A DNA stretch of 64,000 bases from Streptomyces sp. NBC_01268 (GCF_036240795.1 NZ_CP108454.1:2790001-2854000); one strand, 5' to 3'; numbered from the stretch's first letter, positions 15,790-25,566 are shown. The notes: generated by a model not told the origin, from the sequence alone. A program made the numbers and translations.

Positions 15790-18027
15790 ATGACTCCCAC
15801 GCAAGCAGCGCAGCGGTCCGACGTCCCCCGGTTCAGCATCATCGTTCCGGCGTACGGGGTGGAGGCCTATCTGCGCGACTGTCTCGACTCGGTGCTGAGC
15901 CAGTCGTTCCAGGACTTCGAGCTGATCGCGGTCAACGACGCCTCGCCGGACGCCTGCGGCGCGATCATGGACGAGTACGCGGCGCTCGACCCGCGCGTGG
16001 AGGCGCTGCAGCTCGCGCAGAACGTGGGCCTGGGCCGGGCCCGCAACGCCGGCATGGCGCGGGCCAGGGGCACCTACCTGCTCTTCCTGGACAGCGACGA
16101 CACCCTGCTGCCCGGCTCGCTCGCGGCGATCGCCCAGCGGCTCGACGAGACCGGCGACCCGGAGCTCCTGGTCTTCGACTACTCCCGCACGCACTGGGAC
16201 GGCCGGATCACCCCGAACGCCAAGGCCAAGGTGCTCGCCGACAGCCCGCGCGAGGCCGTCGCCCTGGGAGCCAACCCGGGCCTGCTCGGGCTGCTCCAGG
16301 TCGCCTGGAACAAGGCCTACCGCCGGGACTTCGTGGAGCGCTGGGGCTTCGAGTACCCCACCGGCTACTACGAGGACACCCCCTGGACGTACCCGGTGCT
16401 GATCGCCGCCGAGTCCATCGCGGTGCTCCCCCGGGTCTGCGTGCACTACCGGCAGCGCCGCCAGGGCAGCATCCTGCACAGCACCAGCCGCAAGCACTTC
16501 GACGTCTTCGACCAGTACGGCCTGGTGTTCGCGTTCCTCGACGCGCACCCCGAGTTCGACGCCTGGCGCGGCCCGCTCTTCGACCGCATGATCACCCACT
16601 TCCGGGTGGTCGAGAACTCCCCCGGCCGCCTCCCCGACGAGGCCCGCGCCGAGTTCCGCGCGACCTTCCTCCGGTACGAGAAGCAGTACCGCCCGGCCGG
16701 ACACGCCACCCCGCAGGGCTCCGCCTCCGCCCGCCGCAAGGCCGTCGGCAAGCTGCCGGCCCCGGTGCGCGGCGCCGCCCGCCGCGCGTACCGCACGGCC
16801 CGCAAGGTCAAGGCCGCCCCGCGCCGGCTGCGCAAGCCGCTGCGCACCGCGGTGCTGGCCGGCTACTACCGGGCGCAGCGCATGCTGCCCGTGCGCAACG
16901 ACACGGCCGTGTTCGCCGCGTACTGGAACACGGACTACTCCTGCAACCCGGCCGCCGTGCACCAGAAGCTGCTGGAGCTCGCGCCGAAGGTGAAGACGAC
17001 CTGGGTCCTGAAGCCCGGCTCGCGCAACACCCCGCCGCCCGGCACGAACGTGGTGCACCCCGGCTCGTTCGGGTTCTGGCGCGCGATGGCGCGGGGGAAG
17101 TACTTCGTCAACAACGTCAACTTCCCGACCCGGGTGGTCAAGCGGCCCGGTCAGATCCACGTCCAGACGCACCACGGCACCCCGCTGAAGCGGATGGGCG
17201 TCGACCTGGCCGAGTACCCCGTGGCCCAGGGCGACCTGGACATGCCGTCGCTGATGGAGCGGGTGGACCGCTGGGACTACAGCGTCTCCTCCAACAGCTT
17301 CACCACGGCGATCTGGGACCGCGCGTACCCGGCCGAGTACACCAAGCTGGACTACGGCTACCCGCGCAACGACGTGCTGGTCCGGGCCGGCGAGGACGAG
17401 CGGCTGCGGGCCCGCGCGGCGCTCGGGCTGCCCGAGGACACCACGGTCGTGCTGTACGCGCCGACCCACCGCGACTACCAGAACGTGCCGCAGCCGCTGC
17501 TCGACCTGGAGCACCTGGCGGCCCGCCTCGGCAAGGGCTTCACCGTGCTGTCCCGGGCGCACTACTTCCTGCTGGACAACCCCGGCGGCACCGGCCCGAA
17601 GGACGGCTCCGGCGTCGTGGACGTCAGCCGCCACCCCTCGGTGGAGGAGCTGTTCCTCGCCGCGGACTGCCTGCTGACCGACTACTCGTCGCTGATGTTC
17701 GACTACGCGCTGCTCGACCGGCCCGTCGTCGTGTACGCCAACGACTGGGACGTCTACCGCGCGACCCGCGGCACCTACTTCGACATCCACGTCGAGAAGC
17801 CGGGCCACGTCGTGGCAACCGAGCCGGAGCTGCTCGACGTCTTCCTCTCGGGGCGCTGGTCGGACGAGGAGTCCGCGAAGCTGCGCACCGAGTTCCGGAG
17901 GCGGTTCTGTGAGTTCGACGACGGCTCCGCGGCCGAGCGCGTGGTACGCAGGGTGTTCCTGAACGAGGAGAATGTACCGCCGGTGGTGCTCCCTCCGGAG
18001 CGCCCGAGCCCTCGCACCCGCGGCTAG
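15790..18027 (+). CDS. Fusion of GT2 glycosyltransferase and TagF-type CDP-glycerol glycerophosphotransferase
   Basis: The 745-residue protein has two enzymes. Residues 14-240 are a GT2 domain with IIVPAYGVEAYL, VNDASPDA and the DSDD site at 101-104. Residues 300-350 are a very basic linker that may sit on the membrane. Residues 365-735 are a polyol-phosphate polymerase domain with HHGTP at 461-465, YGYPRND, YAPTHRD at 556-562, SRAH at 588-591 and TDYSSLMFD at 630-638, the residues known to matter in TagF. Such enzymes add glycerol or ribitol phosphate from the CDP donor. The fusion suggests alternating sugar and polyol-phosphate addition. The start codon has no clear ribosome site. Confidence 0.88.
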   Translation: MTPTQAAQRSDVPRFSIIVPAYGVEAYLRDCLDSVLSQSFQDFELIAVNDASPDACGAIMDEYAALDPRVEALQLAQNVGLGRARNAGMARARGTYLLFLDSDDTLLPGSLAAIAQRLDETGDPELLVFDYSRTHWDGRITPNAKAKVLADSPREAVALGANPGLLGLLQVAWNKAYRRDFVERWGFEYPTGYYEDTPWTYPVLIAAESIAVLPRVCVHYRQRRQGSILHSTSRKHFDVFDQYGLVFAFLDAHPEFDAWRGPLFDRMITHFRVVENSPGRLPDEARAEFRATFLRYEKQYRPAGHATPQGSASARRKAVGKLPAPVRGAARRAYRTARKVKAAPRRLRKPLRTAVLAGYYRAQRMLPVRNDTAVFAAYWNTDYSCNPAAVHQKLLELAPKVKTTWVLKPGSRNTPPPGTNVVHPGSFGFWRAMARGKYFVNNVNFPTRVVKRPGQIHVQTHHGTPLKRMGVDLAEYPVAQGDLDMPSLMERVDRWDYSVSSNSFTTAIWDRAYPAEYTKLDYGYPRNDVLVRAGEDERLRARAALGLPEDTTVVLYAPTHRDYQNVPQPLLDLEHLAARLGKGFTVLSRAHYFLLDNPGGTGPKDGSGVVDVSRHPSVEELFLAADCLLTDYSSLMFDYALLDRPVVVYANDWDVYRATRGTYFDIHVEKPGHVVATEPELLDVFLSGRWSDEESAKLRTEFRRRFCEFDDGSAAERVVRRVFLNEENVPPVVLPPERPSPRTRG

Positions 18028-18097
18028 AGCTACCGTGTCCGGCGAGCCGTACATCGCCGTCACGCACGAAACACCTTGAGGAAAGGCGCAGTACCCA

Positions 18098-21000
18098 ATG
18101 CCTCCCCGCCTGTCAGTAATCGTTCCCGTGTACAACGTGGAGCTCTTTCTCGACGAGTGCCTGCAGTCCCTTGCCGACCAGACGTTCACCGACTGGGAGG
18201 CGATCGTCGTCGACGACGGCTCCAAGGACGGCAGCCTCGCGATCGCCGAGAGCTGGGCGGCGAAGGACGCGCGGATCCGTGTGGTCGCGCAGGAGAACCA
18301 GGGGCTGGGGCCCGCCCGTAACACCGGTGTCGCACACCTCACGGACGGCACCGAGTACCTCGCGTTCGTCGACAGCGACGACATCGTGCTGCCGGACGCC
18401 TACGAGCGGTTCATCGCCAAGCTGGACGAGACCGGATCGGACTTCGCCAGCGGCAACGTGAACCTGCTGAAGGCCGGCGAGATCCTGATCTCCCCGCTGC
18501 ACGAGAAGCGCCTCAACAAGGACCGCGACCGCACCCACATCTCCCACGACAAGGCGCTGGTCTACGACCGCACCGCGTGGAACAAGGTCTTCCGGCGCTC
18601 GTTCTGGGAGCGGCACGCCTTCGAGTTCCCCGGCATCCTGTACGAGGACGCCCCGGTGACCCTGCCCGCGCACTTCCGGGCCACGTGCGTCGACGTCCTC
18701 GGTGACCCCGTCTACCTGTGGCGGCAGCGGACCGGCGGCGCCCCGTCCATCACCCAGCGCCGCACCGAGCCGGTCAACGTGCGCGACCGCATAAGGTCGT
18801 GCGACTCCGTGAGCCGCTTCCTCGGCACGCAGCCGGGCGAGGAGTTCGCGGAGCACAAGCGCTGGTACGACGAGATCTTCATCAGCGACGAGCTGCCCCT
18901 GTTCATGGGCGTGCTCGACGAGGCCGGTGAGGAGTTCCGCGAGCTGTTCATGACGGGCGCCGCCGACTACCTCAGCCGGGTCGACCCGCAGGTGCTGCCC
19001 CGCGTCGACGTGTCGCTGCGGCTCAAGTGCCACCTGATCACCGAGGGCCGGCTCGCCGAGCTCCTCGATCTGCTGGCCTACGAGCGCGAGACCGGCCGGG
19101 CCATCCCGGTCACCCGCCAGGGCCTGCGGCACTTCGCCGACTACCCGGTGCTCGACAAGGGCAACGGCGCCGTCCCGCGCGAGGTCCTGAAGGTCGGCGC
19201 CGAGTTCTCCGCCCGCGCCCGCGCCGAGCAGATCCTGTGGCAGAACGGCCGGCTGCACATCGACGGCCACGCCTACATCCGCAACCTGGCGGCCTCGACG
19301 CCGAAGCCCTCGCTGCGCGTGCTGATGCTGCGCGAGAGCGGCAGCCGGCGCACCGTCCTGGTCCGCCCCAGCCGGACCAAGGCGCCGAAGGCCACCCAGA
19401 CCTCCGGGCAGTCGCTGCACAACTACGACTGGTCCGGCTTCTCCCTCGACGTCAACCCGGCGAAGCTCAAGGGCCGCGGCGGCTGGCGCGACGGCGTGTG
19501 GCGGCTCACCTTCGCCACCGTCCAGGAGGGTGTGGCGCGCCGCACCCGGCTGAAGGCCGGCGAGAGCGGCAACGCCGAGAGCCCGGCCCCGCACTGGGTG
19601 GAGAAGGACGTGCGGGTCGTCCCGTTCGTCGCCGACAGCCACCTGTACCTGCGCGTGGACCTGGTCCGCGCCCGGCTGACCGGCCATCGGGTCGCCGACG
19701 GTGTCGTCGAGCTGTCCGGTGTCCTCGGCCACGAGGCCGCCGCCGACGGCGCCAAGCCCGCGCTGCGCCTCACCCACGCCAGCTCCGAGGCCACCCTGGA
19801 GCTCCCGGTCACCCGGAGCGGCGCCGAGTTCTCGGTGCGCGTCCCGCTGGCCGACCTGGACGTCGAGGGCCGCGACTCCGCGGACCTGGAGGTCACCGAC
19901 AAGTGGACGGCCGAGCTGGTGCTCGGCAAGCGGGCCCACCCCGTCGCGGTCAACGACCGCCAGGGCGACCTGGGCCGCCAGCACCCGGTCGACGGCACCG
20001 GCACGACCTCGTGGGGGGGCAGGACGGTCGCGGTCGCCAACGACGGCGTCGGGCGCCTCGTGCTGCGCACCCAGCCGGTCCAGCCCATGATCGCCAAGGC
20101 GACGGTGAGCCCCGAGGGCCGCATCGTCCTCGAAGGCGCCCTGCCCGCCACCGTCGACGAGCCCCTGGAGCTGGTGCTGCGGCACAGCCGGCACGCCGAG
20201 GAGCACGCGCACCCGGTGCGCGTCGAGGACGGCGTCTTCCACGCCGACTTCCTGCCGGTGCCCGGCGGTCTCACCAAGGTGCCGCTGCGCCAGGGCCGCT
20301 GGTACCTGTTCGTCCGCGCCGTCGACAGCCGCGTCGAGGTGCCGGTCCGGGCCGTCCCGACGGCCCTCGGCACCCTGCCGGTCTCCTTCTCGGTGCGCGG
20401 CCGCGACTACGCGCTGACCCACCGCTTCTACGACCGGCTCCTGGTCGACGCCTCGCCCGACCTGAACGCGCAGGAGGTCGGCTGGTTCCGCCAGCGCGAG
20501 ATGCGCACCACGGTGTACCAGGAGGCCCGTACGGCCCCGCTCAAGGACACCGTGCTGTACGCCTCCTTCTCGGGCCGCCAGTTCTCCGACTCGCCGCGCG
20601 CGGTCTACGAGGAGCTGCTGCGCCAGGGCTCCGAGCTGGAGCACGTGTGGGTCGTGGAGGACCGCCGGGCGGAGATCCCGGAGGGCGTGAAGGTCATCCG
20701 CCGCTGGAGCCGTGAGTGGTACGAGGCGCTCGGCAACAGCCGGTACATCGTGACCAACACCCACCTGCCGTTCTGGATCCGGCGCCGTGAGGGCCAGGTG
20801 ATCGTCCAGACCTGGCACGGCACCCCGCTCAAGCGGATCGGCCACGACATCGACAGCGTGCAGTTCGCGGACCGCAAGTACCTGTCGAAGGTGGCGGAGG
20901 AGACCCCGAGCTGGAGCTTCCTCGTCTCCCCCAACCGCTTCTCGACCCCGATCATGAAGCGGGCGTTCCAGTACGACGGGGAGATCCTGGAGTCCGGCTA

Positions 21001-21664
21001 CCCCCGCAACGACGTGCTGCTCTCGGAGAAGACCGACGACCTGGCGGGGACCGTGCGGGAGCGCATCGGGCTGCCGGAGGGCAAGAAGGTCGTGCTGTAC
21101 GCGCCGACCTGGCGGGACGACCAGTTCTACCAGGCGGGCAACTACAAGTTCGATCTCCGCGTCGACATCGAGAAGGCCGCCGAGCGGCTCGGCGAGGACC
21201 ACGTCCTGCTGGTGCGCAAGCACTCGAACATCGTGGACGCGGTGCCCGGCGCGGGTGACGGCTTCGTCTTCGACGTCTCGTCCTACCCGGACATCGCCGA
21301 GCTCTTCCTCATCACCGACGTGCTGGTCACGGACTACTCGTCCCTCATGTTCGACTTCGCGAACACGGGCCGGCCGATGCTGTTCTTCACCTACGACCTG
21401 GAGTACTACCGCGACCAGCTGCGCGGCTTCTACTTCGACTTCGAGAAGCGTGCCCCCGGCCCGCTGCTGCAGACGTCCGACGAGCTCATCGACGCGCTCG
21501 GCGACATCGACCGCATCAGCGCCGGCTACACCGACGCGTACCGAGAGTTCCGGGACGTGTTCTGCGACCTCGACGACGGCCACGCCGCCGAGCGCGTGAT
21601 CACGCGGATGCTGGAGCTCGCCCACCCCGACAGCCCCTCCACCGAGCCCGCGGAGCAGCGTTGA
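18098..21664 (+). CDS. Large fusion: GT2 glycosyltransferase, central beta-rich region, TagF-type phosphotransferase
   Basis: The 1188-residue protein has an N-terminal GT2 domain (IVPVYNVELFL, VVDDGSKDGS, VDSDD at 91-95). A middle of about 400-750 follows that is rich in Val/Leu/Arg alternation and has no motif I know. The C-terminal polyol-phosphate transferase has TWHGTPLK (His907), YPRND, YAPTWRDD, VRKHSN and TDYSSLMFD (about 1078-1086). It is a second, longer relative of the preceding enzyme; the extra central region is the main difference. It may make a different linkage, for example primer versus polymer. GAGGAAAGG upstream is the ribosome site. Its stop overlaps the TTG start of the next gene. 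Confidence 0.87.
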   Translation: MPPRLSVIVPVYNVELFLDECLQSLADQTFTDWEAIVVDDGSKDGSLAIAESWAAKDARIRVVAQENQGLGPARNTGVAHLTDGTEYLAFVDSDDIVLPDAYERFIAKLDETGSDFASGNVNLLKAGEILISPLHEKRLNKDRDRTHISHDKALVYDRTAWNKVFRRSFWERHAFEFPGILYEDAPVTLPAHFRATCVDVLGDPVYLWRQRTGGAPSITQRRTEPVNVRDRIRSCDSVSRFLGTQPGEEFAEHKRWYDEIFISDELPLFMGVLDEAGEEFRELFMTGAADYLSRVDPQVLPRVDVSLRLKCHLITEGRLAELLDLLAYERETGRAIPVTRQGLRHFADYPVLDKGNGAVPREVLKVGAEFSARARAEQILWQNGRLHIDGHAYIRNLAASTPKPSLRVLMLRESGSRRTVLVRPSRTKAPKATQTSGQSLHNYDWSGFSLDVNPAKLKGRGGWRDGVWRLTFATVQEGVARRTRLKAGESGNAESPAPHWVEKDVRVVPFVADSHLYLRVDLVRARLTGHRVADGVVELSGVLGHEAAADGAKPALRLTHASSEATLELPVTRSGAEFSVRVPLADLDVEGRDSADLEVTDKWTAELVLGKRAHPVAVNDRQGDLGRQHPVDGTGTTSWGGRTVAVANDGVGRLVLRTQPVQPMIAKATVSPEGRIVLEGALPATVDEPLELVLRHSRHAEEHAHPVRVEDGVFHADFLPVPGGLTKVPLRQGRWYLFVRAVDSRVEVPVRAVPTALGTLPVSFSVRGRDYALTHRFYDRLLVDASPDLNAQEVGWFRQREMRTTVYQEARTAPLKDTVLYASFSGRQFSDSPRAVYEELLRQGSELEHVWVVEDRRAEIPEGVKVIRRWSREWYEALGNSRYIVTNTHLPFWIRRREGQVIVQTWHGTPLKRIGHDIDSVQFADRKYLSKVAEETPSWSFLVSPNRFSTPIMKRAFQYDGEILESGYPRNDVLLSEKTDDLAGTVRERIGLPEGKKVVLYAPTWRDDQFYQAGNYKFDLRVDIEKAAERLGEDHVLLVRKHSNIVDAVPGAGDGFVFDVSSYPDIAELFLITDVLVTDYSSLMFDFANTGRPMLFFTYDLEYYRDQLRGFYFDFEKRAPGPLLQTSDELIDALGDIDRISAGYTDAYREFRDVFCDLDDGHAAERVITRMLELAHPDSPSTEPAEQR

Positions 21665-23202
21665 AGACGCCTTCCATCCCCTTTGTGAACCGGATAGTCG
21701 AGCGGATCCCGGTCCGGCGGCGCCTGCCGCTGGCCGTGTACGCCGCGACGCAGCTGATCTTCCTGGTGTGGTGGGCGGCGTTCTACCCGGGTGGGATGAG
21801 CTACGACTCGATCTCGTACGTGTGGCACGTGACCACCGGGCACTGGATGTCCAACCACTCGGTGGCGTACGACGGCCTGGTCTGGCTGTCGCTCCAGCTC
21901 ACCGGTGACCTGGCGCTGCTGACCTTCGCGCAGTCCGTGGCCATGGCCGCGGCGCTGGCCTACGTGGTCGTCACGCTGCGGATGTTCGGTGTGAAGGGGA
22001 AGTGGGGCTTCACGGCGGCGGTCGCGTGCGCGGTGCTGCCGTCGATCGGCACCTTCGTCATCTACGTGTGGAAGGACGTGCCGTTCGCGATCGGCGCGGT
22101 CCTCGCCTTCGGCGCGACGGGCCGGCTCGCGGCGCGTCGGCTGCGCGGCGAGTCCCGGCTCCGGGACAAGGCCTTCCGCAACGAGATCGCCATGCTGTTC
22201 CTCGGCTTCCTGGCGATGGGCCTCTTCCGCAACAACGGTCTGCTCGTCGCGGTCATCGCGGTGCCGGTGCTGCTGCTGACGCTGCCGAAGATGCGCAAGT
22301 GGCTGCTGTTCGCGACCGTCGTCCCGGTGACGATCGCGGCGCTGCTGCAGACGGTGATCTACCCGGCCATCGGCGTCATCACGCCGACCAAGGACCAGGT
22401 GTACGCGATGAACTACGCGGACATCGCGGTGGTCTACGGCAAGGTCCCGCAGACCTTCACCAAGGCCGACAAGGAACTCATGGCGAAGGTCGCGCCGCTG
22501 TCCCACTGGGGCGGGCGTGCGGCGAACTGCTACAACGCCGACTGGGCGATGAAGAAGCCCATGAACCGCAAGCTGGCGGACCAGTACAACGACCAGCTGA
22601 TCGACCTGTGGTTCCGCGTCCTGAAGCGGACCCCGGACCAGATGATCTCGGCCCGCGTGTGCCGCTCGCACATCGCGTGGTCGCCGTTCCCCGGCCCGGT
22701 CGACAAGATGGGCCACACGCTGATCAGCCCGCCGTCCGTGCCGAAGAACCTGTTCGGCTGGGCGAACTGGAACCCGGAGATGGCGGACAGCCCGTACCGC
22801 CCGATCCTGAAGATCCGCCCGCTCAACGACACCCTGCACGACGCCGCGTTCTTCACCTGGAAGGCCAGCAAGACGCCGCAGCTGCAGTGGCTGCTGTTCC
22901 GCGGCGCGATCTGGTGCTACGCGGCGTACGCCGTGGTGCTCGCCTTCTCCCGCAGGCACCGCAGCTGGGCCCCGGTGGCGCTGCTCGCCACGCCGCTGGC
23001 ACTCCAGCTCACGGTGGTCGCCGCGAACCCGGCGCCGCTGGCCCGCTACATGTTCGCCCCGATGTTCCTGGGCATCCTCGCGCTGCCGCTGATCGGCGCG
23101 AAGCCCGACTTCACCAAGCGCTCCAAGCCCCAGCCGGAGCAGCAGGAACCGGAGCGCACCACCGCTCCGGACCCCGAACCGGAACCGGAACCGGTCGCCT
23201 GA
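21661..23202 (+). CDS. Polytopic membrane protein, GT-C glycosyltransferase-like
   Basis: The 513-residue protein has about ten predicted transmembrane helices and a large loop at about 250-375 rich in Trp, Asn and Pro. The first outer loop (FYPGGMSYDSISYVWHV) carries an acidic residue where GT-C enzymes keep their catalytic Asp. It ends in a Pro/Glu-rich tail (PEPEPEPVA). The TTG start overlaps the previous stop (TTGA), so translation is coupled. It probably glycosylates or elongates the polymer on the outer face using a polyprenyl-phosphate sugar, perhaps the product of the GT2 at 14050. The family is uncertain; no PMT or ArnT consensus is clear. Confidence 0.75.
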   Translation: MKTPSIPFVNRIVERIPVRRRLPLAVYAATQLIFLVWWAAFYPGGMSYDSISYVWHVTTGHWMSNHSVAYDGLVWLSLQLTGDLALLTFAQSVAMAAALAYVVVTLRMFGVKGKWGFTAAVACAVLPSIGTFVIYVWKDVPFAIGAVLAFGATGRLAARRLRGESRLRDKAFRNEIAMLFLGFLAMGLFRNNGLLVAVIAVPVLLLTLPKMRKWLLFATVVPVTIAALLQTVIYPAIGVITPTKDQVYAMNYADIAVVYGKVPQTFTKADKELMAKVAPLSHWGGRAANCYNADWAMKKPMNRKLADQYNDQLIDLWFRVLKRTPDQMISARVCRSHIAWSPFPGPVDKMGHTLISPPSVPKNLFGWANWNPEMADSPYRPILKIRPLNDTLHDAAFFTWKASKTPQLQWLLFRGAIWCYAAYAVVLAFSRRHRSWAPVALLATPLALQLTVVAANPAPLARYMFAPMFLGILALPLIGAKPDFTKRSKPQPEQQEPERTTAPDPEPEPEPVA

Positions 23203-23204
23203 CG

Positions 23205-23254
23205 GTACGAAAGGGGCCCGCCTCCTCGCCAGAGGAGGCGGGCCCCTTTCGTAC
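23205..23254 (+). terminator. Strong hairpin terminator of the polymer cluster
   Basis: A perfect 22-bp stem beginning GTACGAAAGGGGCCCGCC with a CGCCAG loop stands two bases after the last gene of the plus-strand cluster. Confidence 0.85.
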
Positions 23255-23274
23255 GAGCCGTCCACGACCACGAC

Positions 23275-23309
23275 GCGGCCCCCGCCGGAGGAGATCCGAC
23301 GGGGGCCGC
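23275..23309 (-). terminator. Hairpin terminator of obgE
   Basis: GCGGCCCCCG and its complement form a 15-bp stem with one mismatch around a five-base loop, 21 bases beyond the obgE stop. It lies back to back with the plus-strand terminator. Confidence 0.75.
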
Positions 23310-23329
23310 GAACACGCTCCGACCGCTGC

Positions 23330-24769
23330 CTAGAACGGGTTGAACTCGTCGAACTCCCGCTGCGGGTCGACCCGCTCGGCCTCGCGGTCGCGGCGGCGCT
23401 GGGCGGCAGGACGGGGGGCTTCCAGGCGGTGGTCCTCGCCTCGGCGGCCGAGCATCTCGGCGCCGGCCATCATCGTGGGCTCCCAGTCGAAGACGACCGC
23501 GTTCTCCTCGGAGCCGATCGCGACGCCGTCGCCGGCGCGGGCGCCGGCCTTCATCAGCTGGTCCTCGACGCCGAGGCGGTTGAGGCGGTCGGCCAGGTAG
23601 CCGACGGCCTCGTCGTTGTTGAAGTCGGTCTGGCGGACCCAGCGCTCGGGCTTCTCGCCGCGCACGCGGTACACGTCCTCGGCCTCGTCGTAGACGACGG
23701 TGAAGCCGGCGTCGTCGACCGCCTTCGGGCGGATGACGATGCGGGTCGCCTCCTCCACCGGCTTGGCCGCGCGGGCCTCGCCGACGATGCCGGCGAGGGC
23801 GTAGGAGAGCTCCTTCAGACCCGTACGGGCCACGGCGGAGACCTCGTACACCTGGTAGCCGCGCTCTTCGAGCTCCGGGCGGATCATGTCCGCGAGGTCC
23901 TGGCCGTCCGGGATGTCGATCTTGTTGAGGACCACGAGGCGCGGGCGGTCCTCAAGGCCGCCGTACTGCCTCAGCTCCTCCTCGATGATGTCGAGGTCGG
24001 AGACCGGGTCGCGGTCGGACTCCAGCGTCGCCGTGTCGAGGACGTGGACGAGGACCGAGCAGCGCTCGACGTGGCGCAGGAACTCCAGGCCCAGGCCACG
24101 GCCCTGGCTCGCGCCCGGGATGAGGCCGGGGACGTCGGCGATCGTGTAGACGGTCGAGCCGGCGGTGACCACGCCCAGGTTCGGGACGAGCGTCGTGAAG
24201 GGGTAGTCGGCGATCTTCGGCTTGGCGGCCGAGAGCACGGAGATGAGCGAGGACTTGCCCGCGCTCGGGTAGCCGACGAGCGCCACGTCGGCGACCGTCT
24301 TGAGCTCCAGGACGACGTCCCCCGCCTCGCCGGGCTCGCCGAGCAGCGCGAAGCCGGGGGCCTTGCGGCGGGCCGAGGACAGCGCCGCGTTGCCGAGGCC
24401 GCCACGGCCGCCCTGGCCCGCGACGTAGGTGGTGCCCTGTCCGACCAGGTCGGCGAGGACGTTGCCCGCCTTGTCGAGTACGACGGTGCCGTCGGGCACG
24501 GGCAGGACCAGGTCCTGGCCGTCCTTGCCGGAGCGGTTGTCGCCGGCGCCGGGCTGGCCGTTGGTGGCCTTGCGGTGCGGCGAGTGGTGGTAGTCCAGGA
24601 GGGTGGTGATCGCCTGGTCGACGACCAGGATCACGTCACCGCCACGGCCGCCGTTGCCGCCGTCCGGGCCGCCGAGCGGCTTGAACTTCTCCCGGTGGAC
24701 GGAGGCGCAGCCGTGGCCCCCGTTACCCGCGGCGACGTGCAGCTCGACGCGGTCCACGAAGGTGGTCAT
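23330..24769 (-). CDS. obgE: Obg-family GTPase (CgtA)
   Basis: The 479-residue GTPase has the glycine-rich Obg fold ([28 protein letters not shown]) in the first 155 residues. The G domain has GYPSAGKSS at 166-174, the switch region [15 protein letters not shown] and NKID. The actinobacterial C-terminal OCT region ([36 protein letters not shown]) and an acidic tail follow. Obg proteins act in 50S subunit maturation and, in Streptomyces, in the onset of differentiation. GGAGG lies eight bases before the ATG. It follows rpmA on the same strand with a hairpin in between. Confidence 0.96.
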   Translation of the reverse strand: MTTFVDRVELHVAAGNGGHGCASVHREKFKPLGGPDGGNGGRGGDVILVVDQAITTLLDYHHSPHRKATNGQPGAGDNRSGKDGQDLVLPVPDGTVVLDKAGNVLADLVGQGTTYVAGQGGRGGLGNAALSSARRKAPGFALLGEPGEAGDVVLELKTVADVALVGYPSAGKSSLISVLSAAKPKIADYPFTTLVPNLGVVTAGSTVYTIADVPGLIPGASQGRGLGLEFLRHVERCSVLVHVLDTATLESDRDPVSDLDIIEEELRQYGGLEDRPRLVVLNKIDIPDGQDLADMIRPELEERGYQVYEVSAVARTGLKELSYALAGIVGEARAAKPVEEATRIVIRPKAVDDAGFTVVYDEAEDVYRVRGEKPERWVRQTDFNNDEAVGYLADRLNRLGVEDQLMKAGARAGDGVAIGSEENAVVFDWEPTMMAGAEMLGRRGEDHRLEAPRPAAQRRRDREAERVDPQREFDEFNPF

Positions 24770-24827
24770 GGTTCTGTGCCTCCAGATACGTAAAACAGGT
24801 GGAATGTCTATCTAGTAACACGCGAAA

Positions 24828-24864
24828 GGCGGACCCGCTTCCCTAACGGGAAGTGAGGTCCGCC
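24828..24864 (-). terminator. Hairpin after rpmA, before obgE
   Basis: GGCGGACC...GCTTCCC pairs with GGGAAGT...GGTCCGCC around a TAAC loop with a small internal mismatch. It may terminate or attenuate the ribosomal-protein transcript ahead of obgE. Confidence 0.65.
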
Positions 24865-24880
24865 TCCGCAAAGTTTCCGA

Positions 24881-25135
24881 TCAGGCGACCGGAACGATGT
24901 TCACGACCTTGCGGCCACGGAAGGTGCCGAACTGCACCGAACCGGCCTGCAGGGCGAACAGCGTGTCGTCGCCGCCACGGCCCACACCCGAACCCGGGTG
25001 GAAGTGGGTGCCACGCTGGCGGACCAGGATCTCACCCGCGTTGACGACCTGACCGCCGAAGCGCTTCACGCCGAGCCGCTGGGCGTTGGAATCGCGACCG
25101 TTCCGGGTGGACGATGCGCCCTTCTTGTGTGCCAT
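24881..25135 (-). CDS. rpmA: 50S ribosomal protein L27
   Basis: The 84-residue protein reads [20 protein letters not shown] at its start, with no N-terminal extension. [21 protein letters not shown] is typical of L27. Its N-terminal tail reaches the peptidyl-transferase centre. It follows rplU by 14 bases and precedes obgE, the standard bacterial order. Confidence 0.98.
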   Translation of the reverse strand: MAHKKGASSTRNGRDSNAQRLGVKRFGGQVVNAGEILVRQRGTHFHPGSGVGRGGDDTLFALQAGSVQFGTFRGRKVVNIVPVA

Positions 25136-25149
25136 TGCTCAGTCCCTCT

Positions 25150-25470
25150 TTACTTCGCGGCCGTCGGGATGGACGTGACCTTGATCGCCGTGTACTGCTG
25201 ACGGTGACCCTGGCGACGGCGGTAGCCCGTCTTGTTCTTGTAGCGCAGGATGTCGATCTTGGCACCCTTGTGGTGGTCCACGACCTGGGCCTCGACCTTG
25301 ATGCCCGCCAGGACCCACGGGTCGCTGGTCACGGCGTCGCCGTCGACCACGAGCAGGGTCGAGAGCTCGACCGTGTCGCCGACCTTGGCGGTGGAAATCT
25401 TGTCAACCTCAACGATGTCGCCGACAGCAACCTTGTGCTGGCGACCACCGCTGCGCACGATGGCGTACAC
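25150..25470 (-). CDS. rplU: 50S ribosomal protein L21
   Basis: The 106-residue protein starts with GTG ([18 protein letters not shown]) and ends in [19 protein letters not shown], the L21 signature. L21 binds 23S rRNA in the large subunit. A purine-rich GAGAGAGAG precedes the start. A well-formed promoter lies about 160-190 bases upstream, so the transcript has a leader of about 150 nt that could hold a control element. Confidence 0.98.
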   Translation of the reverse strand: MYAIVRSGGRQHKVAVGDIVEVDKISTAKVGDTVELSTLLVVDGDAVTSDPWVLAGIKVEAQVVDHHKGAKIDILRYKNKTGYRRRQGHRQQYTAIKVTSIPTAAK

Positions 25471-25566
25471 GCGGACTCTCTCTCACTCGGGAACGGGTCC
25501 TCTGATGCCAGCCGCCCACGCGCGGGCCCGGGGGCCCACAGCGATCCGGAATCGGACGAGCGGCCT

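Noticed and set aside
18113..21625. Minus-strand open frame of 1170 codons
   Set aside because: Antisense shadow of the large GT2-TagF fusion, which has clear catalytic motifs on the plus strand.
7691..23202. Recent horizontal transfer of the polymer locus
   Set aside because: GC and codon use look like the flanks and there are no mobile genes or boundary repeats. Transfer from another high-GC actinomycete cannot be excluded.
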